A DNA stretch of 64,000 nucleotides from Dyadobacter flavalbus (GCF_006149045.1 NZ_VBSN01000076.1:62001-126000), one strand, 5' to 3'. Counted from the stretch's first letter, positions 9,766 to 18,462 are shown. Numbers and translations: made by a program. The notes: generated from the letters alone by a model not told the origin.

Positions 9766-9855
9766 CGGAATAAAATATTGAATGATAAAACGGCGTGTAA
9801 ATGGCTGTTTTATTTTCCCAAAGATAGTAAAAGTTAAAATGGCAAAAGGCCGGCC

Positions 9856-11376
9856 TTATTTCATTTTCAAAAAGCTTGTTTTTACAAGGTTCCAGCCCGA
9901 GCGAAAGCCGCCGCTGATATCTTCCGAAACATTCCAGAGCAAAATTCCGCCTCCGAACAGGAGCGTGATCAGCAGCGATTTTGCAAACATGACTGCAAGC
10001 GATTCCAGAAGGATTCCATTTGCGGGATCGGGCACGAAGGATGCGGCAAGATAAGACACCATGGCAAGAACAATGACTTTCAGCGTGCCCGTTGTAAACG
10101 GCTGAATACCCATTTTGTACCTGATAAAAAGCAGTTTGACTACATTATAGGTTACGGTTGCAAAAAGTGCCGCCGCCGCTGCGCCGTTGTAGCCGTAAAG
10201 CGGAATGAGAAACTGGCTGCTTAAAAGAATCAGTGCAGTGAAAAAAAGCATGAAAACAATGTCGAAACGGTAAAAACGGGAATTGGTCAGTATTTCAGAA
10301 TTCAGGCCCGTCATCATATCCGCAATCCTTGAAATCCCGACCATCAATACCACCCATTTGCCTTGTGAATAGATGTCGGATTTCGGGATAAGTCCGAAAA
10401 TGGCATCGATATTGCACCAGATTCCGAGAAAGAGGAAAGAACCGATGATAAAAAGGTTAAGCGATGATTTTTTGTAAATCATATCAATATGCGCCAGGTC
10501 ATTCCGGGCATATGCTCCGGAAATGATCGGTGCGCTGATCATGACAATGCTGTTCCTCGGAATGGAAATAACCAGTGCAATGCGCGAGGCAATGTCAAAA
10601 ATGGCCGTGCTGCCGAGTCCGCCCTTAAAAGCGGGCAAAAGCACTTTTTCGATATGCGGAAGCAGCGCGGCACTGGCTCCGCCCAGCAAAACCCACAGCC
10701 CGTAGCGGTACATTTCGGAAAATGCAGGATGTTTTATAAAGCCGAAGTCAAGCGAAGTATACAAACGTTTCTGAAAATACAGGTAAATCAGCATGGCGAC
10801 AATGGCCAGCGCGTAACTGACGACCGTAAGATTGACCATGGTGTCAAAAGAAATGATCTTGAAGCCGAAAAGAATAACGACAAGGCTGTTGGCAAGCCGC
10901 AGGCCGACTTCCCGGATCAAGGAAGGAACGGCAATGCGCAGATTGATCCTCGAATAGGATTCCAGTGCCAATAGATAAACCATACCGACCGTCAACGGAA
11001 TGAAAACGTAATAATACCTGACGAGCATCGGGGAATGATCCAGATAAAATTTCAGGTAAAGCGGCTTGAAGAGAAGATAAAGGATCGCAAAAGCCGCCAG
11101 CCCGACAAGTGGTGTAATGATTATAAAAGTAAAAAGCTGCCTGCGCGATGCATGATCCTGAAACCGGCTGTGAAAGCGTACGGCCACGGAAGGAACGCCA
11201 AGCAGCGCAAATGACATGTAAATAACCGGAAAAGTAAGCAGCGTGGATGCGTACAAACCCAGCTGTTCCTGCGTAAGAAACTGGTTATAAAGTATCAGGA
11301 TATTAAAAATGCCTATAATAACCCCGATATAAGAAACAATGGAGCTTTTAAATCCCTGCCGTACGATAATCCCCAT
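9856..11376 (-). CDS. Polysaccharide flippase (Wzx/MOP superfamily)
   Basis: About 506 residues with roughly 12-14 hydrophobic segments, from FKSSIVSYIGVIIGIFNILI at the N-terminus. The segment ITNSRFY...MLFFTALILL and the paired helices fit the polysaccharide transporter branch of the MOP superfamily, which flips lipid-linked glycan units across the inner membrane. The open frame extends to 11529, but the extra 51 residues would overlap the divergent epimerase gene by 28 bases and are not flippase-like. I therefore chose the ATG at 11374-11376. No Wzy polymerase was recognised nearby. Confidence 0.87.
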   Translation of the reverse strand: MGIIVRQGFKSSIVSYIGVIIGIFNILILYNQFLTQEQLGLYASTLLTFPVIYMSFALLGVPSVAVRFHSRFQDHASRRQLFTFIIITPLVGLAAFAILYLLFKPLYLKFYLDHSPMLVRYYYVFIPLTVGMVYLLALESYSRINLRIAVPSLIREVGLRLANSLVVILFGFKIISFDTMVNLTVVSYALAIVAMLIYLYFQKRLYTSLDFGFIKHPAFSEMYRYGLWVLLGGASAALLPHIEKVLLPAFKGGLGSTAIFDIASRIALVISIPRNSIVMISAPIISGAYARNDLAHIDMIYKKSSLNLFIIGSFLFLGIWCNIDAIFGLIPKSDIYSQGKWVVLMVGISRIADMMTGLNSEILTNSRFYRFDIVFMLFFTALILLSSQFLIPLYGYNGAAAAALFATVTYNVVKLLFIRYKMGIQPFTTGTLKVIVLAMVSYLAASFVPDPANGILLESLAVMFAKSLLITLLFGGGILLWNVSEDISGGFRSGWNLVKTSFLKMK

Positions 11377-11501
11377 TGAGGTACTACTTGGTTCACAGGG
11401 CGAAATAAGACAAAAAGCATAAGATAGCCTAACGATAATTGGCGATAACTTCACAATGACAGTAATTATAACTTGGGCCTGAAAACTTAAATTATGAATC
11501 T

Positions 11502-12620
11502 TTGAAAGTTCTGAATATCGTTGGCGCACGTCCCAATTTCATGAAAATAGCACCGATTCACAGGGCATTTATGAAATACAGTGACATCAGCTCAAAAATT
11601 GTACACACCGGCCAGCATTATGACGCACGCATGTCCGGCCTATTTTTCAGGCAGCTCGAAATGCCCGAACCGGATTATTTTCTGGGCATAGGTGCAGGCT
11701 CGCACGCGCAGCAGACGGCCGGGATTATGCTGGAATTTGAAAAAGTGATTTACAGGGAAAAACCCGATCTGGTCGTGGTGGCCGGTGACGTGAACTCTAC
11801 GCTGGCTTGTGCATTGGTTGCCGTGAAGGAACAGATTCCCGTTGCGCATGTGGAAGCAGGTTTGAGAAGCGGCGACAGGCGCATGCCGGAGGAAATCAAC
11901 CGTATCATGACGGATTCCGTTTCGGATCAGTTGTTCATTACCGAAAATGCAGCGCTTGTCAATCTGAAAAAAGAAAATGTGGATGAAAGCAAAATTCATT
12001 TTTCAGGCAATGTCATGATTGATTCGCTGCTTTATTATCTTCCAAAAATCAAAAAGCTGAATATTCCGGAAAGCATCGGCGTGGCCCCGAACGCTTACGT
12101 GCTGATGACCATGCACCGCCCGGCAAATGTGGATGGTGCGGAAGGGTTGAAAAAAATCCTGCAAGTTGTAAAGAAAATTGCCATGCTAAAAAAGGTTGTT
12201 TTTCCGGTTCATCCGCGCACTTTGCAGCATATGAAAATAACTGGTTTGAAAAAGGAATTTGAAAACATTGCCGGTCTCAAAATGCTGGAACCGCAAGGAT
12301 ATCTGGAATTTCTTAACCTTACATTACATGCCGCTTTGGTGCTCACGGATTCGGGCGGCATTCAGGAAGAGACGACTTTTCTTCAGATTCCGTGCATTAC
12401 GCTGAGGGAAACCACGGAAAGGCCAGTTACGGTGGAATCGGGAACAAATTATTTACTAAGCAGCCCGGATGCTGAAGACGTTGTAAAACTTGCCCATGAG
12501 ATTTTTGCAGGAAATGCCAAGAAAGGCATTATTCCGGCGCTCTGGGATGGAAAAGCTGCGGAAAGGATCGTTTCGGTTTTAAGAGAAAAATACATTAATT
12601 CGTACGTTTGTGGCAATTAA
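11502..12620 (+). CDS. wecB: UDP-N-acetylglucosamine 2-epimerase (non-hydrolysing)
   Basis: 372 residues, the usual size. Family motifs: LNIVGARPNFMKIAPIHRA at the N-terminus, VVVAGDVNSTLA, VAHVEAGLRSGDRRMPEEIN, then TMHRPANVDG and LTDSGGIQEETTFLQIPCIT. It converts UDP-GlcNAc to UDP-ManNAc in the cytoplasm for surface polysaccharide. The start is a TTG at 11502. The nearest ATG (11494) is in another frame and opens a 3-codon ORF (ATG AAT CTT TGA) whose stop overlaps the TTG. The next gene follows after 21 bases. Confidence 0.93.
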   Translation: MKVLNIVGARPNFMKIAPIHRAFMKYSDISSKIVHTGQHYDARMSGLFFRQLEMPEPDYFLGIGAGSHAQQTAGIMLEFEKVIYREKPDLVVVAGDVNSTLACALVAVKEQIPVAHVEAGLRSGDRRMPEEINRIMTDSVSDQLFITENAALVNLKKENVDESKIHFSGNVMIDSLLYYLPKIKKLNIPESIGVAPNAYVLMTMHRPANVDGAEGLKKILQVVKKIAMLKKVVFPVHPRTLQHMKITGLKKEFENIAGLKMLEPQGYLEFLNLTLHAALVLTDSGGIQEETTFLQIPCITLRETTERPVTVESGTNYLLSSPDAEDVVKLAHEIFAGNAKKGIIPALWDGKAAERIVSVLREKYINSYVCGN

Positions 12621-12641
12621 CCGGCAATTGGCTGAAATAGA

Positions 12642-13286
12642 ATGATCAAAAAAATAAAGAATAATGCCTGGAACGTTCTGAACGGGATGGGTCTGGGCGG
12701 AAGTGTTCAGCTGATTCTGGATGGCGCCTTAAAGCAGTACGGCTGGTTCAGAAGCTTTCATACCAAGCAGTCTGTGGACGCCAACGGCGACCCGCTTCCG
12801 TGGTATACGTATCCGTTTATTCTTTTCCTGAAACCCCGCATCAAGCCCCATTTCAACGTTTTTGAATACGGATCGGGCAACTCTACAAGATGGTATGCAG
12901 CGCGTGTGAAGCATATTACGGCAGTAGAACACGATGCCGACTGGATTAAACAGATCAGTCCGAAGCTTCCGGCGAATGCAAAAGTGCTGGAAAAGCCTTT
13001 GGGCGAATCTTACATCAAGGCAGTAAAATCAACAGGCGATTTTTATAACATTATTGTTGTCGATGGCCGTAACAGGGTAAAATGTGCCGTTTTTGCTGCC
13101 AGTTATCTTACGCCGGACGGCGTTCTGATCCTCGATAACTCGGAACGGGAATGGTATAGCAAGGCAAAGGAATTTCTGGCTGAAAAAGGCTTCCGGCGGC
13201 TTGATTTTATCGGAATGGCGCCGATTGTAGGCATTGAAACCTGTACAAGTGTGTTTTACAGAGACAATAACTGTCTGGGCATCTGA
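12642..13286 (+). CDS. Class I methyltransferase-like protein
   Basis: 214 residues. A SAM-binding glycine loop is visible (NVFEYGSGNSTRWYAARV, about 67-84), then ITAVEHDADW with an acidic residue after strand 2, NIIVVDGRNRVKCA, and LTPDGVLILDNSERE. This is the O-methyltransferase or FkbM-like class of small methylases. It is 21 bases downstream of wecB on the same strand, so probably co-transcribed. Substrate unknown; a sugar of the same glycan is the natural guess. Confidence 0.82.
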   Translation: MIKKIKNNAWNVLNGMGLGGSVQLILDGALKQYGWFRSFHTKQSVDANGDPLPWYTYPFILFLKPRIKPHFNVFEYGSGNSTRWYAARVKHITAVEHDADWIKQISPKLPANAKVLEKPLGESYIKAVKSTGDFYNIIVVDGRNRVKCAVFAASYLTPDGVLILDNSEREWYSKAKEFLAEKGFRRLDFIGMAPIVGIETCTSVFYRDNNCLGI

Positions 13287-13287
13287 T

Positions 13288-14184
13288 CTAGAATTTCTGT
13301 GAATAAGTGATTTTAACACATGCTTCTCCGCCGACGTTCTGTTTGAACCGGCTCAACGACGGCTTGTGAATGCCGTTGCCGTCAGCAGAAATGCCAAGAT
13401 CAAGCATGCTGATCTGCTTTTCCTGACAAAACCGGTAAATAGTTTCCAGTAACAGGACTGTCGGACTGAATTGCCGGTAACTGCAGAGATCTGCCGGAAG
13501 GAAGTTGTACAAAACACGTTCGTTAACACGGACGGTCAGTGAAAGTGCAATAATCCGGTCAGTATCTTTCACAGTAAAAATTTGAAAATGATCCGGGAAT
13601 ACGTTCAGCAGCAGCTGCATTTGCAGCAAAGGAACCGAAACGGCATAGCCTTTCTGCAGGCGGCATTCCTGAATAAATTCGTAAGCGGTCTCATAGGAAA
13701 CAGTAGAATCCGGACCGGAGATAAATTTTGCATCCACGGCTTTTCTTAATCTTCGCCTTTCGGCGGCAGCGATGCGGTTGCAGAATGGAACCGGACTGAC
13801 CGGGATAAAATGACTGGAATAAGTACTTTCCGGAATAAAACCGGCATTCATGTAACAATTATGATAAAAAATGTGCATTTTCAAATCATAAGCCGAAGGA
13901 GCCGTCTTGATCGTCATTTTTTTTCCGGAAAATAGATTAACCCATTTTTTTATGCAGTTTAGAAGGAAAGTAATCTCATTTTCATTACATTTCCCATCAG
14001 ACTGGATTCCACCGAACGGAGCGGCCAGCGGTGAGTACCAATTATCCTCCGGATCTCGGGTGCAGTGAAATACCGCAGCAGCATGTTCAGCATTTTGACG
14101 AAAAAGCATAAAAGTGTATATTTCACCTGAAGCTTGCGTCTGAATATGTGCGGAAGAAAAATACAGGTCAGGGAAAAAGCCCAA
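13288..14184 (-). CDS. FemAB/GNAT-type acyltransferase
   Basis: 298 residues from a TTG at 14182-14184. The C-terminal half resembles the GNAT domain of FemAB-like transferases: FQIFTVKDTDRIIALSL, SPTVLLLETIYRFCQ, ISMLDLGIS and SLSRFKQNVGGE. Such proteins transfer acyl or aminoacyl groups to cell-wall or glycan acceptors. The reading frame stays open upstream to a stop at 14296-14298 and encodes a protein-like segment (WPNTGFSIHLFTGN then HLGFFPDLYF), yet holds no ATG, GTG or TTG above 14184. The true N-terminus may use a rarer start codon. It converges on the 12642 gene with a 1-base gap. Confidence 0.72.
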   Translation of the reverse strand: MGFFPDLYFSSAHIQTQASGEIYTFMLFRQNAEHAAAVFHCTRDPEDNWYSPLAAPFGGIQSDGKCNENEITFLLNCIKKWVNLFSGKKMTIKTAPSAYDLKMHIFYHNCYMNAGFIPESTYSSHFIPVSPVPFCNRIAAAERRRLRKAVDAKFISGPDSTVSYETAYEFIQECRLQKGYAVSVPLLQMQLLLNVFPDHFQIFTVKDTDRIIALSLTVRVNERVLYNFLPADLCSYRQFSPTVLLLETIYRFCQEKQISMLDLGISADGNGIHKPSLSRFKQNVGGEACVKITYSQKF

Positions 14185-14574
14185 ATGCTGGTTGCAATGC
14201 GAATTTCCTGTAAAAAGATGAATGCTGAAACCGGTATTCGGCCAGCTGTATTCAGAATTAAGTGTGTGTATGATAGTAGTAATAATTAATAGTGGTTACA
14301 ATGCATATATTTTTGCCGTTTTTTAGAATTTATATCCTGATATTGTAACGTTTGGTAAATAATAATATACTAATTTGATTTTTTTTAGGTTTAATACAGC
14401 GTTGATTACTATTTTTGTTTATTATTCAACTTTCCTGATGGGAAATGTCGTAATTGTTCTGGTTTAATTATCAGGAACTTTAACAAAAATATGTATCTGT
14501 TCACATAAAGTTGATAGATTAATTTAACTTTGACACCAGGATAATTTTATATTCAATTGGACTCAAACCCATAC
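14185..14574. promoter_or_regulatory. AT-rich divergent intergenic region with candidate promoter
   Basis: 390 bases between the divergent acyltransferase and response-regulator genes. Nearest the acyltransferase (14185-14295) it may still be coding. A TAACTTTG box at 14525-14532 matches TAnnTTTG and lies 43 bases before the regulator ATG; no convincing -33 element was found at the right spacing. Nothing else is evident. Confidence 0.4.
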
Positions 14575-15195
14575 ATGAAACACATACTTATTGCTGAGGA
14601 CCATGCAGTGGTTAGAATCGGTACGAAACACCTCCTCAAATCACTTATTCCGGAATCCACTATTTCGGATGTGGACGATTTTGACAAATTACTTCAGGAG
14701 CTTGAAGTAAAGCCATACGATCTTTTAATTCTGGACATTAACATTCCGGGCGGCAACACAACCAAAATGGTTGAGACCATTCGTGCCAAATCTCCCGGCG
14801 TAAGAATATTGATGTTTTCAAGTTATGACGAACAACTTTATGGTCTTATGTATCTTCAGGCCGGTGCAGACGGATATTTATCCAAGGATGCTCCGGAAGA
14901 AGAGTTCAAAACAGCCGTTATGAGCGTTTTGAACAATAAAAAATACATGAGCGAAGATATGCAGCAAATGAATATCAACAGGCTGATCAATCCGCGGGAA
15001 TTCCTTCCGGATCCGGTTGTAAGCTTGTCGCCGCGTGAAACGGATGTGATGAATTTGCTGAAAGAAGGTCTGGGTACCGCCAAAATTGCCGAAAAACTTA
15101 ACTTGCAGCTGTCTACGGTAAGTACTTACAAAGCCCGGATTTTTGAAAAGCTGGGTGTGAAAAACATTGTAGAACTCATTACCAAAATCAAATAA
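14575..15195 (+). CDS. NarL/LuxR-family response regulator
   Basis: 206 residues from the ATG at 14575; a TTG six codons upstream is also open but the receiver strand begins at KHILIAEDH. Receiver domain about 1-120: acidic ED pair at 8-9, phosphoacceptor Asp54 (LLILDINIPGG), Ser/Thr switch MFSSYDEQ and Lys in YLSKDAPEE. The C-terminal LuxR helix-turn-helix (about 150-203) reads LSPRETDVMNLLKEGLGTAKIAEKL and LSTVSTYKARIFEKLGV. No histidine kinase adjoins, so it is an orphan here. A hairpin terminator follows. Confidence 0.93.
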   Translation: MKHILIAEDHAVVRIGTKHLLKSLIPESTISDVDDFDKLLQELEVKPYDLLILDINIPGGNTTKMVETIRAKSPGVRILMFSSYDEQLYGLMYLQAGADGYLSKDAPEEEFKTAVMSVLNNKKYMSEDMQQMNINRLINPREFLPDPVVSLSPRETDVMNLLKEGLGTAKIAEKLNLQLSTVSTYKARIFEKLGVKNIVELITKIK

Positions 15196-15213
15196 AGTTT
15201 TTTGATGAACTTG

Positions 15214-15249
15214 AAAAATCCCTGTGCGTGCTGCGTGCAGGGATTTTTT
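15214..15249 (+). terminator. Intrinsic terminator after the response regulator
   Basis: AAAAATCCCTG (15214-15224) and CAGGGATTTTTT (15238-15249) form an 11-bp stem with a 13-base loop and end in a T run, 18 bases after the stop codon. Confidence 0.85.
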
Positions 15250-15314
15250 GTATCACAACGGATCTGTTCCTTTGGCAAAGATTTTATTATTTTTAATCGG
15301 TTGAAAAAACTTTC

Positions 15315-15845
15315 ATGCGAAAACTGAGCGTTGAAGAAATGGGCCGCATGACGGTCGAAGAATTTAAAGAAGCAGATAAATTTCCTTTTACAATTGTACT
15401 TGATAATATTCGCAGCCTGAACAACATCGGGTCATTTTTCAGGACGGCTGATGCTTTCCGTGCAGAAAAAATTCTACTATGCGGCTACACCCAGAGCCCG
15501 CCGCACCGTGAAATAACCAGAAGTGCGCTGGGTGCGGAACTGGCGGTGAATTGGGAAAAGGTAGCGGATACGTTAGACGCGGTAAAGGATCTGAAAGCCG
15601 CAGGCTACAAGGTCTGGTGCGTGGAGCAGGCCGAAGGAAGCGTCCTCCTGCAGAACTTCATGCCGGAACCGGATTCTTCGTACGCATTTGTGTTCGGAAA
15701 TGAAGTGGAAGGCGTCGCAGATGAGGTCATTGCAGCATCCGACGGATGTCTGGAAATTCCTCAGTTCGGCACAAAACACTCGTTTAATGTATCCGTTTCT
15801 GCAGGCATTGTTTTTTGGGAATATATCAGAAATAAATTAACATAA
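15315..15845 (+). CDS. SpoU/TrmH-family RNA 2'-O-methyltransferase
   Basis: 176 residues, a compact SPOUT methylase without an N-terminal RNA-binding extension. Motif 1 is VLDNIRSLNNIGSFFRTADAF (about 29-49) with the conserved Asn and Arg. Motif 2 is YAFVFGNEVEGVADEV, and motif 3 is LEIPQFGTKHSFNVSVSAGI, which forms the trefoil-knot cofactor site. Members 2'-O-methylate tRNA or rRNA riboses; the exact target cannot be assigned. Monocistronic as far as visible, with a terminator upstream. Confidence 0.92.
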   Translation: MRKLSVEEMGRMTVEEFKEADKFPFTIVLDNIRSLNNIGSFFRTADAFRAEKILLCGYTQSPPHREITRSALGAELAVNWEKVADTLDAVKDLKAAGYKVWCVEQAEGSVLLQNFMPEPDSSYAFVFGNEVEGVADEVIAASDGCLEIPQFGTKHSFNVSVSAGIVFWEYIRNKLT

Positions 15846-15991
15846 ATATAACACAAAAAATTAGGTATTTACGACTTTATAAGTGGTAATTGCAGGTTAT
15901 AAGCGTGAGCGAAAACAGTCCTTTTCCTGTTTGCAAAGCAAGTATTAACCCTGCGTCCGGCATATTGTTAATGTATTCACAAAACTAAATT

Positions 15992-16414
15992 ATGAAATCT
16001 GCTACAAAAAAACTGACCGTTGACATTGCGGAATCTCTTTCAGAGAAAATAAATTCCGTTTCTGCCGGTTCCAAGAAAATAAAGAAATCGATTGAGAAAG
16101 CGGCTGCCAAACTTGCCAAGAAGGTCGTCAAGTTTGAAAAGGAAACGCAGAAAAAAAAGGAGAAAGAAGCCAAGAATGCTGAAAAGAAGTTAAAAGGCAA
16201 GGACAAAAAAGAAGGTAAAAAGCACAAGCATGAAAAAGTTGCTGCCCTCGTAGCCGAAGCTTCTTCCAAAGTTCCGGTGGCACCTCCGGCAAAACCGGTT
16301 GCAGCCAAGCCGGCAGCAAATACCAAAACAGCTGTTAAAACCGAATCGAAACCGACAGAAACTTTACCGCAAGCCGTTGAAGCAGCGGATAACAGCAGTG
16401 CTTCCGCAGAATAA
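15992..16414 (+). CDS. Lysine/alanine-rich, histone H1-like basic protein
   Basis: 140 residues of low complexity. Residues 1-85 are mainly Lys, Ala and Glu with long charged helical stretches (KKEKEAKNAEKKLKGKDKKEG). Residues about 90-140 switch to Pro/Ala/Lys (VAPPAKPVAAKPAANTKTA) and an acidic Ser-rich tail. No catalytic domain is visible. The composition resembles bacterial histone H1-like and other Lys-rich nucleic-acid-binding proteins, so DNA or RNA binding is an inference. It ends at a bidirectional terminator. Confidence 0.7.
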   Translation: MKSATKKLTVDIAESLSEKINSVSAGSKKIKKSIEKAAAKLAKKVVKFEKETQKKKEKEAKNAEKKLKGKDKKEGKKHKHEKVAALVAEASSKVPVAPPAKPVAAKPAANTKTAVKTESKPTETLPQAVEAADNSSASAE

Positions 16415-16435
16415 TTCTGATCACGGAATCCGCAG

Positions 16436-16470
16436 AAAAATTCAGCTTTTCAGAAAGCTGAATTTTTTTG
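16436..16470. terminator. Bidirectional terminator between convergent genes
   Basis: AAAAATTCAGCTTT and AAAGCTGAATTTTTTT form a hairpin flanked by A and T runs, directly between the stop of the Lys-rich gene (+) and the stop of pgeF (-, 16472). Confidence 0.85.
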
Positions 16471-16471
16471 T

Positions 16472-17254
16472 TTAAAGATCATGGGTTTTCATTCCAATTG
16501 TTGCCAGCATTCTGCCGGTAACCCCTTTTTCATGTCTGTACGAAAAGTAATCGCTGTTATTTAATACAGTGGAGAAAGCAGATACCTCAATATTTTCATT
16601 CTTCAGACCCGCATGGATCAGCTGATCGCGGTTGGCAAGTTTCAGGTCAATAAAATATTTGCCGCTGGTTTCATCCGCACGTTTGTAAGCGGATTCAAAA
16701 TGTTCTGCAACTTCTTCACCCACTTCAAATGAACATTCGTCGATGCAGGTGCCGACGTATGCATAACAATGTTCAGGAACGGTTCCGTATTCTTTCTGAA
16801 GAGCAGCCACGGTTTTTTGTACAATGTGTTTTACCGTTCCCCGCCATCCGGCATGAATGGCCGCAACAGCATTGTGAACCGGATCAAAAATCAAAATCGG
16901 GGTGCAATCCGCAATTGTTACTGCCAGCTGCACATCGGGTTTACCGGTTATCAGGGCATCAAAAGTTTCAAACCGGCCAGGTTCTGTCACTTTCAGAATG
17001 GCATCGCCGTGAATCTGATGCGATTTTGCAACACGTTCCAGCGGCACCTGTAAGGCATTGAAAAAACGTCGCACGTTTTCTGCTACGTTTTCAGGTTTAT
17101 CCAGCGTCGAACCGCCGAGATTCAGTGATGCATAGGCGCCTTCGCTCACGCCGCCGTGCCGTGTACTTTCTGCTGCAATAAGGTTCGGGAATTGTAAAAA
17201 GATGCCGGGAGCTCTGTAAAGCGGCTTTTCCGGCATTTCAGAATGGGTTGTCAT
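16472..17254 (-). CDS. pgeF: Peptidoglycan editing factor / multicopper-polyphenol-oxidase-fold protein
   Basis: 260 residues, the normal length for the YfiH/PgeF (DUF152) family. Conserved blocks: STRHGGVSEGAYASLNLG near residue 35, DALITGKPDVQLAVTIADCTP, AAIHAGWRGTVKHIV and TCIDECSFEVGEEV. The His and Cys residues in these blocks form the family zinc site. PgeF removes mis-incorporated L-Ser from peptidoglycan precursors; homologues also have purine nucleoside activities, so the exact substrate is open. An 8-bp inverted repeat lies 33 bases upstream of the start. Confidence 0.92.
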   Translation of the reverse strand: MTTHSEMPEKPLYRAPGIFLQFPNLIAAESTRHGGVSEGAYASLNLGGSTLDKPENVAENVRRFFNALQVPLERVAKSHQIHGDAILKVTEPGRFETFDALITGKPDVQLAVTIADCTPILIFDPVHNAVAAIHAGWRGTVKHIVQKTVAALQKEYGTVPEHCYAYVGTCIDECSFEVGEEVAEHFESAYKRADETSGKYFIDLKLANRDQLIHAGLKNENIEVSAFSTVLNNSDYFSYRHEKGVTGRMLATIGMKTHDL

Positions 17255-17286
17255 GTTTAAAAATCAGTTTCAGAAATGGGGTTTTC

Positions 17287-17309
17287 TCTCTTGACCAAAC
17301 ATCAAGAGA
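17287..17309. promoter_or_regulatory. 8-bp inverted repeat upstream of pgeF
   Basis: TCTCTTGA, a 7-base loop, then TCAAGAGA. It lies 33-55 bases from the pgeF start in the divergent region with the 17449 gene. It could be an operator or a short 5'-UTR hairpin. There is no T run to make it a terminator. Confidence 0.35.
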
Positions 17310-17448
17310 ACTTATTTAGCAGGAAATAGTTTTTAAAAGTATCAAAACCGTTGCAAAAAGAACCGGAAAATAGTTGCATTCCGTTATATGCAGTTAAATA
17401 AACTAGATTTGCAGCAGGCCGGACGGCTTTAATCAATGAAAAGGGATT

Positions 17449-18435
17449 ATGATAAAAGTGAGTGTTTGTGTAGTTACCTATAACCATGAAAAGTTTGTCG
17501 CAAAAATGCTGGACTCGATTCTGATGCAGCAGACCACTTTTCCGTATGAAATCATTGTAGGCGACGATTGCTCAAAAGATAATACGGCTTCTATATTAAA
17601 GGAATACCAGCAGAAGTTTCCTGAAAAAATCAGGCTTATCCTGCATCCGAAAAATCTGGGTCTGAACGGAAAGTATAATGCATTGTCCACATTTGCCGCT
17701 GCAAAAGGTGAGTACATTGCGCAGTTTGACGGCGACGATTATCTGATTTCTCCGCACAAGCTTCAGAAGCAAGCGGAAATGCTGGACGCCAACCCGCATT
17801 ATTCTGCCTGCTATCACAATGCACGCGTTATTTACGATGATAACGCTGCACCGCCGTATCTTGTGAATACGTTGTCCAAACCGGAAATAACCGTCGATGA
17901 TCTGATCGGTGAAGACGAACTTTGCTTTATTGCGACTTCAAGCCTGATGTTCCGGCGGGAAGACTTTGCCAGAAATCCCGATCCCGAATGGACAAACCTT
18001 TCCACAAGCGGCGATATTCCGAGAAACATCATGTTTGCAACACGCGGCCCGATCGGGTACATTGATGAAGTGATGTCCGTTTATCGTAAAAACAGGGGAG
18101 GAGCCAGCTTTGCAGACAATCACTACGGTGCGGATTTCCTTTTCAACCGGATTCAGCTTTATAGTAACATCAACAAAGAGCTGAAATACAAGTATGACGA
18201 TAAGCTTAAAAAAAATATAGCATCTTATTATTACAAGTTGCTTTTTTCAAGGGAATACGGCCATACATACTGGCCGAGAATGAAATATGCCATGAAATAT
18301 CTTTCTCTGGCGCAGCCCGGCCCGGAGAAGAAAAAGGAAATTATCCGCGATTTTATCATACCTCCGTTTGCCATGAAGATTTACAGTTTTCTTGCACTTG
18401 GCCTCTACAACATCAAGGAAAAAGGAAGGGCATAA
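17449..18435 (+). CDS. Family 2 glycosyltransferase
   Basis: 328 residues. The GT2 core is clear: VSVCVVTYNHEKFVAKMLDS, YEIIVGDDCSKDNT (donor-binding Asp pair), NLGLNGKYN and the DXD-type FDGDDYL near residue 98, then ATSSLMFRRED. The last 100 residues are basic and helical, and the C-terminus IKEKGRA may contact the membrane. It is separated from the main glycan locus by about 3 kb and has its own terminator, so it is likely a lone gene. Donor and acceptor unknown. Confidence 0.9.
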   Translation: MIKVSVCVVTYNHEKFVAKMLDSILMQQTTFPYEIIVGDDCSKDNTASILKEYQQKFPEKIRLILHPKNLGLNGKYNALSTFAAAKGEYIAQFDGDDYLISPHKLQKQAEMLDANPHYSACYHNARVIYDDNAAPPYLVNTLSKPEITVDDLIGEDELCFIATSSLMFRREDFARNPDPEWTNLSTSGDIPRNIMFATRGPIGYIDEVMSVYRKNRGGASFADNHYGADFLFNRIQLYSNINKELKYKYDDKLKKNIASYYYKLLFSREYGHTYWPRMKYAMKYLSLAQPGPEKKKEIIRDFIIPPFAMKIYSFLALGLYNIKEKGRA

Positions 18436-18462
18436 ACAGGAATCATATTTTTTATAAAACAG

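Noticed and set aside
11377-11529. N-terminal extension of the flippase
   Set aside because: It would overlap the divergent epimerase start, and its sequence lacks flippase features.
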